NCBI GenBank assembly: GCA_023231365.1
Contig: JALNVO010000062.1
Span: 1-12,011 of the forward strand
DNA: 12,011 nucleotides
Source of the DNA: Fibrobacteraceae bacterium
Lineage (GTDB): Bacteria > Fibrobacterota > Fibrobacteria > Fibrobacterales > Fibrobacteraceae
Direction of reading: 5' to 3'
Each line of letters begins with the position of its first letter. Within the stretch, counting starts at the first letter, position 1. A model generated the notes under the pieces. The model ran no database searches and had not been told where the DNA came from. It saw nothing but the letters and a program-made list of their open reading frames with translations. Of the stretch, positions 9,101-12,011 are shown piece by piece. Both the position numbers and the translations under genes were made by a program.

Positions 9101-11838
9101 GGCTTGAACTTTCTTATCCATGCTCTGGCAAGAGCAACTACACGATTCAAATACGCAGTGGTTCTAAGATTGCTGCAGAACACCAAGGTAAAACCGAAGA
9201 TCCCATTATCTGGAAGGCCCGCAATACCGACATCAGTATCAAGGACTCCATTTACAGCACCAGGCTCTACTTCTTTGGCCTTGATGGCAAGAATGTCGAA
9301 GTTCGTAGCCCGGCAATAAAGGTTGATTCTTTAGCACCAACTTTTGTTAACGATGTCGATATTACCGTTACAGAAAACGGAACTAGCAGGAATATTCAGG
9401 TCGATGCCAGCGTTCGTGATTCAGAAAGCGGCATTGCAAAGACCAAGTTTGACCTTTATTTTGGAGGAAAACTGCTGCAAAGCAGGACTATTTTGGCAGA
9501 TTCCGTGATGTCAGAAATCTTTACCATCACAAGGCCAGAACTGTACAATTGCCTTGGCTGCAAGGCTACGGTCACTGTAACCACAGAAGACTATGGTCAT
9601 AACTTTGCAAAGGCAACTCTGAAAACAGATCCTCTTTACCCCTACCCCGCATCGCTTGTGCTTTGGTACCCGCTCGCCGAAGGTTCCGGAAGCAAGGGTG
9701 TAGAAGCCACTGGTTCTGGTTTGGATTTGGACCTGAGCACAGTTAGCAAGCCTTGGTGGAGTAGCAATAGATTGCACTTGTATAGCAACGACTATGCAAC
9801 GACCAAATCCAGTATGGTGCAGGGTGACTCTGCAATGCCCTTCAGTATTGAAATGAAGGTCTCTGTCGGTTACAAGCCTGGTGCCATATTCACGTGGACA
9901 AGTCCTAAGCCATGGACTATCGGCATTGGCGCCGATCGCTATTATTATTTGGAAACAGAAAAGGGCCGCACCCAGTTCTCGACAAAGGCTGGAGTTGTTG
10001 CACAGGAACATGTTGTGTTCACTGTCGACGGCGACCAGGTACAATTGTTCAAGAATGGTGAACTTAAAGAAACTAAAACCATCAGCGATGAGCTTGTTTG
10101 GATTGGCGGTGGCAAGCCTATCGTCGGTAAGAACACAGAAGTTGCGATGAACGGTTATGTTTCCGACATTCGTCTCTATACGGCGGTATTGACATCTAAT
10201 CAGGTTTCTAGCCTTTATATGGATAACCTTGATCTTGATAATGGCGACATTTATGCGGTTCGCGCTACAACGCTTGAACACAGCGGACTTACAACGGACC
10301 AGTCTTGCGCTATTGCAGGCAAATCTTACCTCCGCCAGCAGTCCCCTGCAACATCTGATGGGCGCATCAATTGGAACATCGATGCAAAGGCCGATAAATA
10401 CAACGCATTCCTTTTGATGATGAGCAACGCTTCTGAAAAGGCCCGGGTAGAAGTCTTTGTTAACGGAGTCTCTAAGGGAATTCGCGAAATGAAATCTACG
10501 GGCGTTTGGGAAAGCCAAAAGATCGACAATCTGACCTTAAATTTGGCATCCGGCAATAACACTGTTGCAATCAGACCGATCGGTAACGTTGGTATTGCCG
10601 GCATTGCTTTGGTTTCCATGACCAAGTCCATTGATGCGGATCAGGTGGATTATGGAGAAGGAACTTGGAAAAGTCCTGCACCTCAAGTTGCAGTCAAGAT
10701 GATGTACGATAACGCAGGCGACGTTACCTGGACAAGGCCTAGAATCCAACTGACGAACCTTACTTCCAGTAGTATTGCGGGCGCTAAAATCCGTTACTAT
10801 TATAAGGGAGAAGGAGAAAACGTACAGGCAGTTTCGTTCTACCCGCCCTCTCCGATGCGCATTATACCCGATGACGGCAGCATTTACTATGGCGAGCTTG
10901 CCCTGACCGAAACTATTCAGCCATACGGAACTGTTTACGACGGCAAGGGCCTGCAGATAGGCTTGGAACGTATGGATTGCAACTTTCCCTGGAACATCCT
11001 GGATGACCCGAGCTACACCACCGGCGCCGAGAACGGCTACGTCGATGGAACAGGCATTGCGGTCCTTGATGAAAACGGTACATTGCTGAACGACTGGGCG
11101 TGCTTTGATTCCGATGGACCTGCAACGAATTCCAGGAAGAGTGCGATTGCTTACGCAAAGGACGCCAAATATGGTTCGAACCAGTCCAGCAACATCACGA
11201 TGTATGTTGAAAATGATGGATCTGTTGCCATTAACGGCTTTGAAATCCGCTACTACTATCGCAATGGCGATGTAGAAAACAAGGTGGATGTTTACAGCAA
11301 CCAGTTTGCAATGCAGTCCGTCGTGCAGGCTGGCGGCAATTTGAACTACGTGTCGTTCGTTTACGATAATGTCATCCTGAATCCGGGCGAAAAATCCGAT
11401 TTCGGGAACGGCGTGCAGTTCGAAATACATCTGCCGAACTGGGGAAACAGCTTTGATGCAAGCGATGACCCCTCTAACCATGGCTTGAACGAAGCTACAT
11501 TCGCGCAGGCTGATTCGATTCTGGTGTTGGACCTTAACGGAAACCTTCTGTGGGGTTCTGTGCCGCAGCCCAAGTTCAGTTCGGAATACAAGTACAAGGA
11601 TGCCAACGAAGACCTGATTCACGTTGAAGGAAACATAATCTATGTAAACGCGCCTGAAAAGGCTAATTACACCCTCGAGACAGTGAACGCTGTCGGAATG
11701 CCCCTGGTGCAGATATTTAGCGGAACCCTGGGCGAAGGCGAGCATTCGATTTCGATAGAGAACAAGACATTCAGTCCAGGAAGCTACCTTGTTCTTAGAA
11801 AGGGGACAGAGATACTTTCTTGGAAACTCTTCAAGTAG
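64..11838 (+). CDS. Giant secreted multidomain protein: degenerate lipase-like head, Ig-like stalk, LamG/CBM6-like/tandem CBM3-like end, T9SS-like tail
   Basis: A single uninterrupted frame encodes 3924 residues. Order by residue: signal peptide 1-24; alpha/beta-hydrolase-like about 30-375; helical 376-680; Ig-like array about 900-1810; FlgD-Ig-like about 1837-1925; unassigned cysteine-containing region about 1930-2640; possible ZU5-like 2828-2972; Ig-like 2994-3190; LamG 3196-3386; CBM6/35-like 3395-3520; CBM3-like 3538-3682 and 3690-3833; sorting-like tail 3842-3924. The signal peptide and tail indicate export and probably surface attachment. The carbohydrate-binding modules suggest cellulose or other plant polysaccharide as ligand. 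No glycoside hydrolase or protease motif was recognised, and the lipase-like head lacks a normal GxSxG, so adhesion or scaffolding is inferred rather than catalysis. The gene sits between two FISUMP-type genes with gaps of 10 and 9 bases. Codon use shifts along its length. Domain edges are by eye; the existence of the gene is certain, its function is not. Confidence 0.97.
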   Translation: MTKKHSFIIPFIFAVLLSFANSFAAVMESGNQTLFVLLNTDSKSNSTQADGSCWNPDLKTYIETNIVASKGLVYCAEYNPAVNTPAVFAKEFAVSNDAILVKAQQNWYDNTDDARVLDLKSKGKDFEEIKKLRPDLVPLKYVVIASGASGLAVREYIQSKDYQGEISNVLFFNTPHEGTGFADQALFAVDDFKLIEKKQSAASLSALIPLALTAYVAGGIDQLRDVMISLAKDAVIGLATDFKSEATEALKNSYFKNADLNSPSLWYLSQDADEDDALYQKLLDKNVNGKSAALEALGGTQLLNSFSKNNKFDHPLYNIAYSDGFPTIGNGRRTLSDYFDADKNHISKAQLKRILADSLNATLERTGLSLDNKDEIKGKVQELAGELVDGQISEKAQEIAGDLMKNYGELSDQINGVLKDEKLKTLVSGLSELRSMKWNKDDIPGNILKIISFVEKFIPEEYKSEIYSSFMEKFSPEVKGFVKEYGKCVVGKDALKECARQGMKVAAQNLANYSLNFYDAGTFDVPSYSAIGENVEAFKKSTTQRFGYHLDDIVEKYKDNSEFNDLRTYQKRLNDLGQFEQDRVVVDLALNVGCETLEKIAVPYGKICRAAEFAVNIGMTAESAIKIKNIATSAKSLEKTKDIALWAAQNKGKIIELQNKNGEYSASHSDLDEMLYAAPKISIASVLQKTEGQGDSIIPLMLNETCKQKEMDVYDEGTLLQHCETDSIKKVYSKAISIEKITNANSEIESNSKTLSLKYVSYETDKNGNIHARTYYAPFEFFVTRSFIDEFRFQIDDISPDSIRTIKIYFNDKVTLNYERNIDGTWSLYYNNVEKPIQVSKTSPVDKYGNFILPLKEVLHLHSSDTQLAEAEEDGLNIVNLYVENNLGKSDSRQFSFYFQATDPLIEEGWPASNATVSRMNEAFISYGDLNYHHLVTGGSLKIYKIEGNKELVYTTSLIPTYDNETRITKLTANLNDFSDNILPNGEKGEYQLDWKINYLDSNSIVSTQNGINEYEAKEAKYGYIVYVDQIAPKLKWIVDNKISKGTKSEGTWATIENLDSTEDLSIRAIRAFVVGGANNKDTVKLYNDVRTADRYYYMGWPDSITSISGKAKLHVQAYDFSIPSKEMQNALLNISKENTDSLWALVLDNQGKFIKGINGTDDSVTIWIDQKAPQIIENSVKPTIASDLTSDEIDFKKKTTEKYLLNSKDTLKVSFEVKKDFLLDIDSAEVTTSLIFKNALNNREKVFYHDTTIKASTFKYEFSEPEANRLTDGIYSLTVQLKDASGNISSEKIIDRIVVDRTAPVVGQIYTGALAFTSPADLGNVTGYVEQARDIDTNKSDLTCYSKINSAGISTNWVFVGTETTSKSTEEEVPLSYALKNVIGDSKLLNGTWFVHMRCYDAAANASENVDFFGMGARYPQITSPGDTLNSMYYGKVIVKGIAPNPVVHNGDDNIAEFKIEYKKHDEDDSKWSSDSITYLVKGVHVEERSLAIWGIPNDASGLFDLRLSVRGCKIDSLCSWVSTIKEIPVHNKSVDSFIPQPAISIVHLPVDQNPGKMDTISFKLEGIADTAKWTAKVAIKVQSPLDDSKMVSAADLEINPIKVSPFEGEPIKKIAGLSVWREGEIWNVKWTGAAAGISNDSGSVKPTLRVKYLKENTTILNGSSTSNKNETVQRINAVNLEGMTIPAFDKIATWNLDGNDLLIQIQTDSAFTIDLSTVEKSDSLIFCGGSNRPAREISSASVGNGVLYVHPNQYVVKIPFNALTATKLYPGGENVEMDIYAFNNRNSNQVVSYHDSWRLSLEASALQTTMPDSGEFFIGIGDTTDESGSALAKQNLGYTFGLTGQAAMVEAWVEDPDGKRIRTLKEKSRTIAGSDYHAYSLSWDGMTDENFAAAQPGHYKIKVYAYDSKDNIIDSLSYDFELKFANTLVEAPSAEDGKGYADLSMDEAIEDSIGLRFVGNPDYLLRVNANMQTLPTDDQQFTYKWEWDPNNKGIQYPFMYKTFRPSLGIWRQRDEIPVTVAVLVASYGESVEHQTKWSKVGIPYPYCGITERFFSYKIIIKQTVLKKYENNYNFDISLDPSTHLVAFDENGNREYPIGVAVKILPAFEYGSIKNEYLGGQEEIKYVANYDANISLNDHSYWDRFWNSDNYNEGTILNDWFNNWSGKKVYWEARDTSLTYDGKNADLVPDDTLVHFVNKCNPQIHDKDQYYLNTESSVCDDKLLDLSTYNPNGNMLTVSVSAIENTGFATGDEGFNAPCSDHNGSRNNVKMNVKIVVNEDYWNPPNDKWGYNNLANRYVRFDPTNITLFSNNGYMSAVASNNMLDGTLIEKEPNGEKQANAIRCIENCSITAFESLELPMERNGSNPLLFADEMESRKDSSYSVVYRKSRYKMNFFNREDESEAKYIAMAVTATPNDVVNTIESEDNYSVSNPKLINSNYDVGPLNINFWVAPQIGLNEASFQDKTNGSFDYPYTESYNDFAFKFKEKCKTGYRCYRGLASRLHYGISDWNEKFWDSIYLTDYKNKHNLVNNFVLAYLSKAGVNDVNYNAPVLDAMNDIHTYNVRSNADFLVNKWVVSQDGLDTIKKAENTEYGDEPQRGNFKPKIISKTAWNVIPNPSNKGKWIIQNVGKTYATNLDYIFSKDFTQNIQRDNVEHKVSFESVLAQNNKDTVLTSVWTKNLTLSNPMIFRRDTVVRKDGVIDEKDLTQHQYLEVKDDNASIEKNGHFEIGIKTDATFNTRIDEVATLRGRVPGENVDWKLFYSKNGMIFPAATGTQNTIPTTKPYNVLDYIDLNRLQGNTSFFLTYGGKNSATYFRQLDVHIGTLVSPNDSMEVHSMYGNVSINFPPHSWGKSNVDVTVRTIGREDYNLTAFEGIDVVGPVIEVLPSHVFPENDSLRPEIHIIVMRTEIDESKIDPLNLKIYKPDVENGKLIPLTTSTHKFKGNDECETDCNNEWDRVLLKAKTPTFSKFLVMDTAKASHVVLKDSLPTEKGELVCREMSTKQLWAGTTNGWLELSYPCSGKSNYTIQIRSGSKIAAEHQGKTEDPIIWKARNTDISIKDSIYSTRLYFFGLDGKNVEVRSPAIKVDSLAPTFVNDVDITVTENGTSRNIQVDASVRDSESGIAKTKFDLYFGGKLLQSRTILADSVMSEIFTITRPELYNCLGCKATVTVTTEDYGHNFAKATLKTDPLYPYPASLVLWYPLAEGSGSKGVEATGSGLDLDLSTVSKPWWSSNRLHLYSNDYATTKSSMVQGDSAMPFSIEMKVSVGYKPGAIFTWTSPKPWTIGIGADRYYYLETEKGRTQFSTKAGVVAQEHVVFTVDGDQVQLFKNGELKETKTISDELVWIGGGKPIVGKNTEVAMNGYVSDIRLYTAVLTSNQVSSLYMDNLDLDNGDIYAVRATTLEHSGLTTDQSCAIAGKSYLRQQSPATSDGRINWNIDAKADKYNAFLLMMSNASEKARVEVFVNGVSKGIREMKSTGVWESQKIDNLTLNLASGNNTVAIRPIGNVGIAGIALVSMTKSIDADQVDYGEGTWKSPAPQVAVKMMYDNAGDVTWTRPRIQLTNLTSSSIAGAKIRYYYKGEGENVQAVSFYPPSPMRIIPDDGSIYYGELALTETIQPYGTVYDGKGLQIGLERMDCNFPWNILDDPSYTTGAENGYVDGTGIAVLDENGTLLNDWACFDSDGPATNSRKSAIAYAKDAKYGSNQSSNITMYVENDGSVAINGFEIRYYYRNGDVENKVDVYSNQFAMQSVVQAGGNLNYVSFVYDNVILNPGEKSDFGNGVQFEIHLPNWGNSFDASDDPSNHGLNEATFAQADSILVLDLNGNLLWGSVPQPKFSSEYKYKDANEDLIHVEGNIIYVNAPEKANYTLETVNAVGMPLVQIFSGTLGEGEHSISIENKTFSPGSYLVLRKGTEILSWKLFK
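151..1188 (+). other. Alpha/beta-hydrolase (lipase-like) domain with degenerate catalytic elbow
   Basis: Residues about 30-375. The strand-turn-helix at 141-157 (YVVIASGASGLAVREYI) aligns with the lipase nucleophile elbow, usually GHSMGGLVAREY. It is followed at the correct distance by FFNTPHEGTG (171-180), the equivalent of the lipase TPHxGS segment. Anchoring on GL-x-x-REY puts Gly147 where the catalytic Ser belongs; the nearest Ser (149) reads G-A-S-G-L, without the final Gly. The first strand reads LFVLLNTDS, where active lipases have a V-x-VHG oxyanion motif. Asp323 (YSDGF) and His345 (KNHIS) are plausible relics of the acid and base positions. Cys53 and Cys75 may form a disulfide. The fold is inferred from motif spacing. 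The simplest reading is a pseudo-enzyme or a strongly altered esterase. Confidence 0.6.
1189..2103 (+). other. Helical linker region of the giant protein
   Basis: Residues about 376-680 are rich in Lys, Glu, Leu and Ala, with few Gly or Pro and heptad-like hydrophobic spacing (for example the 380-430 stretch with ELAGELVDGQ and KAQEIAGDLM). It is predicted to be mainly alpha-helical, unlike the beta-rich remainder. Cys488/Cys498 and Cys594/Cys608 are closely spaced pairs that could form disulfides after export. No family was recognised. It may be a helical cap or lid on the hydrolase-like head, or a spacer before the Ig-like stalk. Confidence 0.45.
2761..5493 (+). other. Array of Ig-like beta-sandwich domains
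   Basis: Residues about 900-1810. Domain boundaries are marked by a recurring end-of-strand motif, hydrophobic-VD or ID-x-x-AP, at 1028-1033 (VDQIAP), 1169-1174 (IDQKAP) and 1300-1305 (VDRTAP); the same motif recurs far downstream at 3087-3092 (VDSLAP). This spacing of about 130-140 residues is typical of bacterial Ig-like repeats. The unit at 1305-1415 has an Ig-like Cys1345, Trp1358, Cys1400 pattern followed by YDAA. The unit at about 1419-1553 starts PQITSPGD and contains Cys1534/Cys1540. Units after 1560 are more diverged and their limits are uncertain; residues 700-900 before the array are beta-rich but unassigned. Such arrays usually act as rigid stalks. Confidence 0.6.
5572..5838 (+). 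other. FlgD-Ig-like domain
   Basis: Residues about 1837-1925. The segment has the FlgD-Ig pattern: a beta strand with AWVEDPDGKRIRTL (compare the family's I-x-D-x-x-G-x-x-V-R-x-L), a spacer, then LSWDG at 1883-1887, and Q-PGHYKIKVYAYD before the last strand (family: WDG-x(n)-PAG-x-Y-x-Y-x-V). In secreted proteins of T9SS-bearing bacteria, FlgD-like Ig domains are common as structural modules near other beta domains; this one lies in the middle of the protein, not at its end. Confidence 0.6.
5851..7983 (+). other. Unassigned AT-rich, Asn/Tyr/Asp-rich segment with spaced cysteines
   Basis: Residues about 1930-2640. No family was recognised. The segment is rich in Asn, Tyr, Asp and Trp (for example WNSDNYNEG and NDWFNNWSGKK around 2140-2190) and looks beta-rich. 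Cysteines occur at 2049, 2201, 2220, 2260, 2345, 2349, 2490 and 2496; the close pairs 2345/2349 and 2490/2496 suggest disulfide loops in an exported protein. Base composition falls here: positions 7621-7680 have 15 G/C of 60. TTA and TCA codons, rare in the last 2.3 kb of the gene, are common. It may be one large novel fold or several diverged domains. Confidence 0.4.
8545..8979 (+). other. Possible ZU5-like beta domain
   Basis: Residues about 2828-2972. The layout is: a GNVSINFPP segment at 2840-2848 (compare the G-x-V-x-I-P-P-G entry of ZU5-type domains), then GPVIEVLPS at 2880-2888, a strand with LRPEIHIIV, a region naming an amount-like LKIYKPD, and a closing FSKFLVMD at 2968-2975, which resembles the H-F-S-x-Y-x-V end strand common in bacterial ZU5-like modules. 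Cys2948 and Cys2952 form a close pair. The match is a pattern by eye and may reflect a generic beta-sandwich. Confidence 0.3.
9043..9633 (+). other. Two further beta-sandwich modules, second Ig-like
   Basis: Residues about 2994-3092 form a small beta domain with Cys2997 and Cys3020, ending in the same VD-x-x-AP boundary motif (3087-3092) as the earlier Ig-like array. Residues 3092-3190 form an Ig-like unit with the S-E-S-G-I-A loop typical of such repeats and a CLGC pair at 3163/3166. Together they link the ZU5-like region to the LamG domain. Confidence 0.5.
9649..10221 (+). other. LamG / concanavalin-like lectin domain
   Basis: Residues about 3196-3386. It opens with SLVLWYPLAEGSGS (family: L-x-x-Y-x-F-x-E-x-SG), contains FSIEMKV for the second sheet, HVVFTVDGDQVQLFKNGEL (family: V-x-V-x-DG-x-x-x-x-Y-x-NG) and ends GYVSDIRLYTAVLTSNQVSSLY, which closely follows the closing G-x-I-D-x-x-I-Y-x-x-A-L-x-x-x-x-I-x-x-L-Y strand and helix of LamG domains. 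Such domains often bind glycans or act as structural modules in secreted polysaccharide-targeting proteins. This is the clearest domain match in the protein. Confidence 0.75.
10246..10623 (+). other. CBM6/CBM35-like carbohydrate-binding module
   Basis: Residues about 3395-3520. After an N-terminal A-x-x-A-T-T-LEHSG segment, the second half reads ARVEVFVNGVSKG, then a STGVWESQ turn, then LNLASGNNTVAIRP and GIAGIALVS. This follows the jelly-roll signature of CBM6/35 modules: V-x-VNG, G-x-W, L-x-x-G-x-N-x-I. Binding residues cannot be assigned reliably from sequence alone. It sits between LamG and the CBM3-like pair, consistent with a polysaccharide-binding end. Confidence 0.6.
10675..11109 (+). 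repeat. CBM3-like domain, copy 1 of a tandem pair
   Basis: Residues about 3538-3682. CBM3 modules bind crystalline or amorphous cellulose, or act structurally in cellulases and scaffoldins. Matching features: a strand RIQLTNLTSSSIAGAKIRYYY (IRYYY at 3576-3580), a GLQIGLERMD strand, then W3643 with DDPS at 3647-3650, matching the W-x(n)-NDYS segment of the family, and a closing VLDENGTLL strand at 3667-3675. Cys3639 and Cys3680 may pair; copy 2 has no cysteine in these places. Compared with copy 2 it shares the IRYYY, W...DDPS and VLD-x-NG-x-LL marks in the same order. Confidence 0.6.
11131..11562 (+). repeat. CBM3-like domain, copy 2 of a tandem pair
   Basis: Residues about 3690-3833. Marks in order: ITMYVENDGSVAINGFEIRYYY (IRYYY at 3728-3732), LNYVSFVYDNVILNPGEKS, FEIHLPNWG with W3793, DDPSNHG from 3801, and a closing VLDLNGNLLWG at 3821-3831. 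The NPGEKS turn and the strand-W-x(n)-DDPS stretch fit CBM3 (L-x-PG-x-S; I-x-K-x-W-x-x-Y-x-x-x-NDYS) better than copy 1 does. Copies 1 and 2 align along their whole length at protein level but are clearly diverged, so this is an old duplication. Confidence 0.65.
11587..11838 (+). other. C-terminal tail resembling a T9SS type-A sorting domain
   Basis: Residues about 3842-3924, the last 83. The layout is IIYVNAP, then YTLETVNAVGMPLVQIFSG, then GEHSISIEN, then PGSYLVLRKG (3905-3914) and a final basic-aromatic WKLFK. This parallels the type IX secretion C-terminal signal: I-x-V-x-NP, V-x-L-x-x-x-x-G-x-x-V, G-x-x-x-I-x-L, G-x-Y-x-V-x-V, ending in K. The NP motif is replaced by NAPEKA, so it is not a textbook example. 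Fibrobacter genomes are known to encode T9SS-like components. If correct, the protein crosses the outer membrane by this route and may be anchored on the surface. Confidence 0.5.
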
Positions 11839-11840
11839 GA
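11837..11840 (+). promoter_or_regulatory. Ribosome binding site of the downstream lipoprotein gene, overlapping the stop of the giant gene
   Basis: AGGA shares its first two bases with the TAG stop at 11836-11838 and lies 7 bases before the ATG at 11848. This spacing is ideal and the site decides the start. The overlap suggests translational coupling between the giant gene and the lipoprotein. Confidence 0.65.
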
Positions 11841-11847
11841 TACCAAA

Positions 11848-12011
11848 ATGAAAAAGAACAATTTACTTTGTTTGTTAACAACTATTGCCGCAATTTGCCT
11901 TGCAGCATGCTCCGAAGATAGCAACGGCTGGAGTGCAAAGGACGTTTGCCCCGAAGACGGTGTGAATGCCTACGGCATGGCAAACCGCGGCACATTCACC
12001 GACGAACGCGA
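11848..12011 (+). CDS. FISUMP-domain lipoprotein, N-terminal part (3' truncated)
   Basis: The frame encodes 54 complete residues before the window ends. Residues 1-20 form a lipoprotein signal peptide: basic MKKNN, hydrophobic core, and an LAAC lipobox at 18-21, so Cys21 would be lipidated after signal peptidase II cleavage. There is no basic or aspartate +2 residue (it is Ser22, then Glu, Asp). The mature start is short and acidic, followed by GVNAYGMANRGTFTDER at about 38-54, which matches the usual entry into a FISUMP domain (GTFTDSRDG then a Y-K-T-V-x-I-G-x-Q-x-W-M-A-x-N-L-N-Y stretch). The decisive Y-K-T and WMA-x-NLNY parts lie beyond the window. It starts 9 bases after the giant gene, with its ribosome binding site on that stop codon, so it is almost certainly in the same operon. 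Function of FISUMP proteins is not established; surface or envelope location is inferred. Confidence 0.75.
   Translation, partial: MKKNNLLCLLTTIAAICLAACSEDSNGWSAKDVCPEDGVNAYGMANRGTFTDER

Noticed and set aside
9511..11745. Two long antisense open frames (335 and 402 codons) covering 9511-10518 and 10537-11745 on the - strand, and a 198-codon one at 8590-9186
   Set aside because: They are in exact codon register opposite the giant gene. They exist because the sense strand there avoids TTA, CTA and TCA codons, so no antisense stop appears. Their products show no recognisable domain and the sense frame has clear domain matches.
64..11838. A catalytic glycoside hydrolase or polysaccharide lyase domain
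   Set aside because: Expected because of the CBM-like modules, but no recognisable catalytic motif was seen. The unassigned middle region cannot be fully excluded by eye.
1..12011. Transposon ends, CRISPR repeats, tRNA or other RNA genes, rho-independent terminators
   Set aside because: Practically the whole window is coding. No direct-repeat array, inverted ends, tRNA-like fold or hairpin followed by a T run was seen, and the short gaps between genes leave no room for them.

Overview
The window comes from a Fibrobacter-like bacterium (phylum Fibrobacterota, cellulose-degrading gut specialists). The main evidence is the two genes cut by the window edges. The tail at the left edge ends in the VRC-x-KD signature of the Fibrobacter succinogenes major paralogous (FISUMP) domain. 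The lipoprotein starting at the right edge runs into a GTFTDER motif, the usual opening of the same domain. Large secreted proteins with carbohydrate-binding modules and a C-terminal sorting-like tail fit this lineage. Assignment below phylum is not attempted.

Layout: (1) positions 3-53, the last 16 codons of an upstream FISUMP-type gene; (2) after a 10-base gap, one giant uninterrupted gene at 64-11838 (3924 residues), filling about 98% of the window; (3) after 9 bases, the start of a FISUMP-type lipoprotein gene at 11848, cut by the window end. All three lie on the + strand with almost no spacing. The ribosome binding site of the third overlaps the stop codon of the second, so this looks like one transcript. 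No promoter, terminator, RNA gene, CRISPR array, insertion sequence or att site can be supported.

The giant protein reads, N to C: signal peptide; an alpha/beta-hydrolase (lipase-like) domain whose nucleophile elbow and oxyanion motif look degenerate; about 300 mostly helical residues; a long series of Ig-like beta-sandwich domains, several marked by a VD-x-x-AP boundary motif; a FlgD-Ig-like domain; about 700 AT-rich residues with spaced cysteines and no recognisable family; a possible ZU5-like beta segment; further Ig-like modules; a LamG/concanavalin-like domain; a CBM6/35-like jelly roll; two tandem CBM3-like domains; and a C-terminal tail resembling a type IX secretion (T9SS) type-A sorting domain.

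Inference: this is an exported, surface-attached giant that holds a (perhaps non-catalytic) hydrolase-fold head away from a polysaccharide-binding C-terminal end. It is embedded in an operon of FISUMP surface proteins. No glycoside hydrolase domain was recognised, so a role in adhesion or scaffolding is more likely than direct polysaccharide cleavage, but this is unproven. Base composition and codon use change clearly along the gene, which suggests a mosaic origin.
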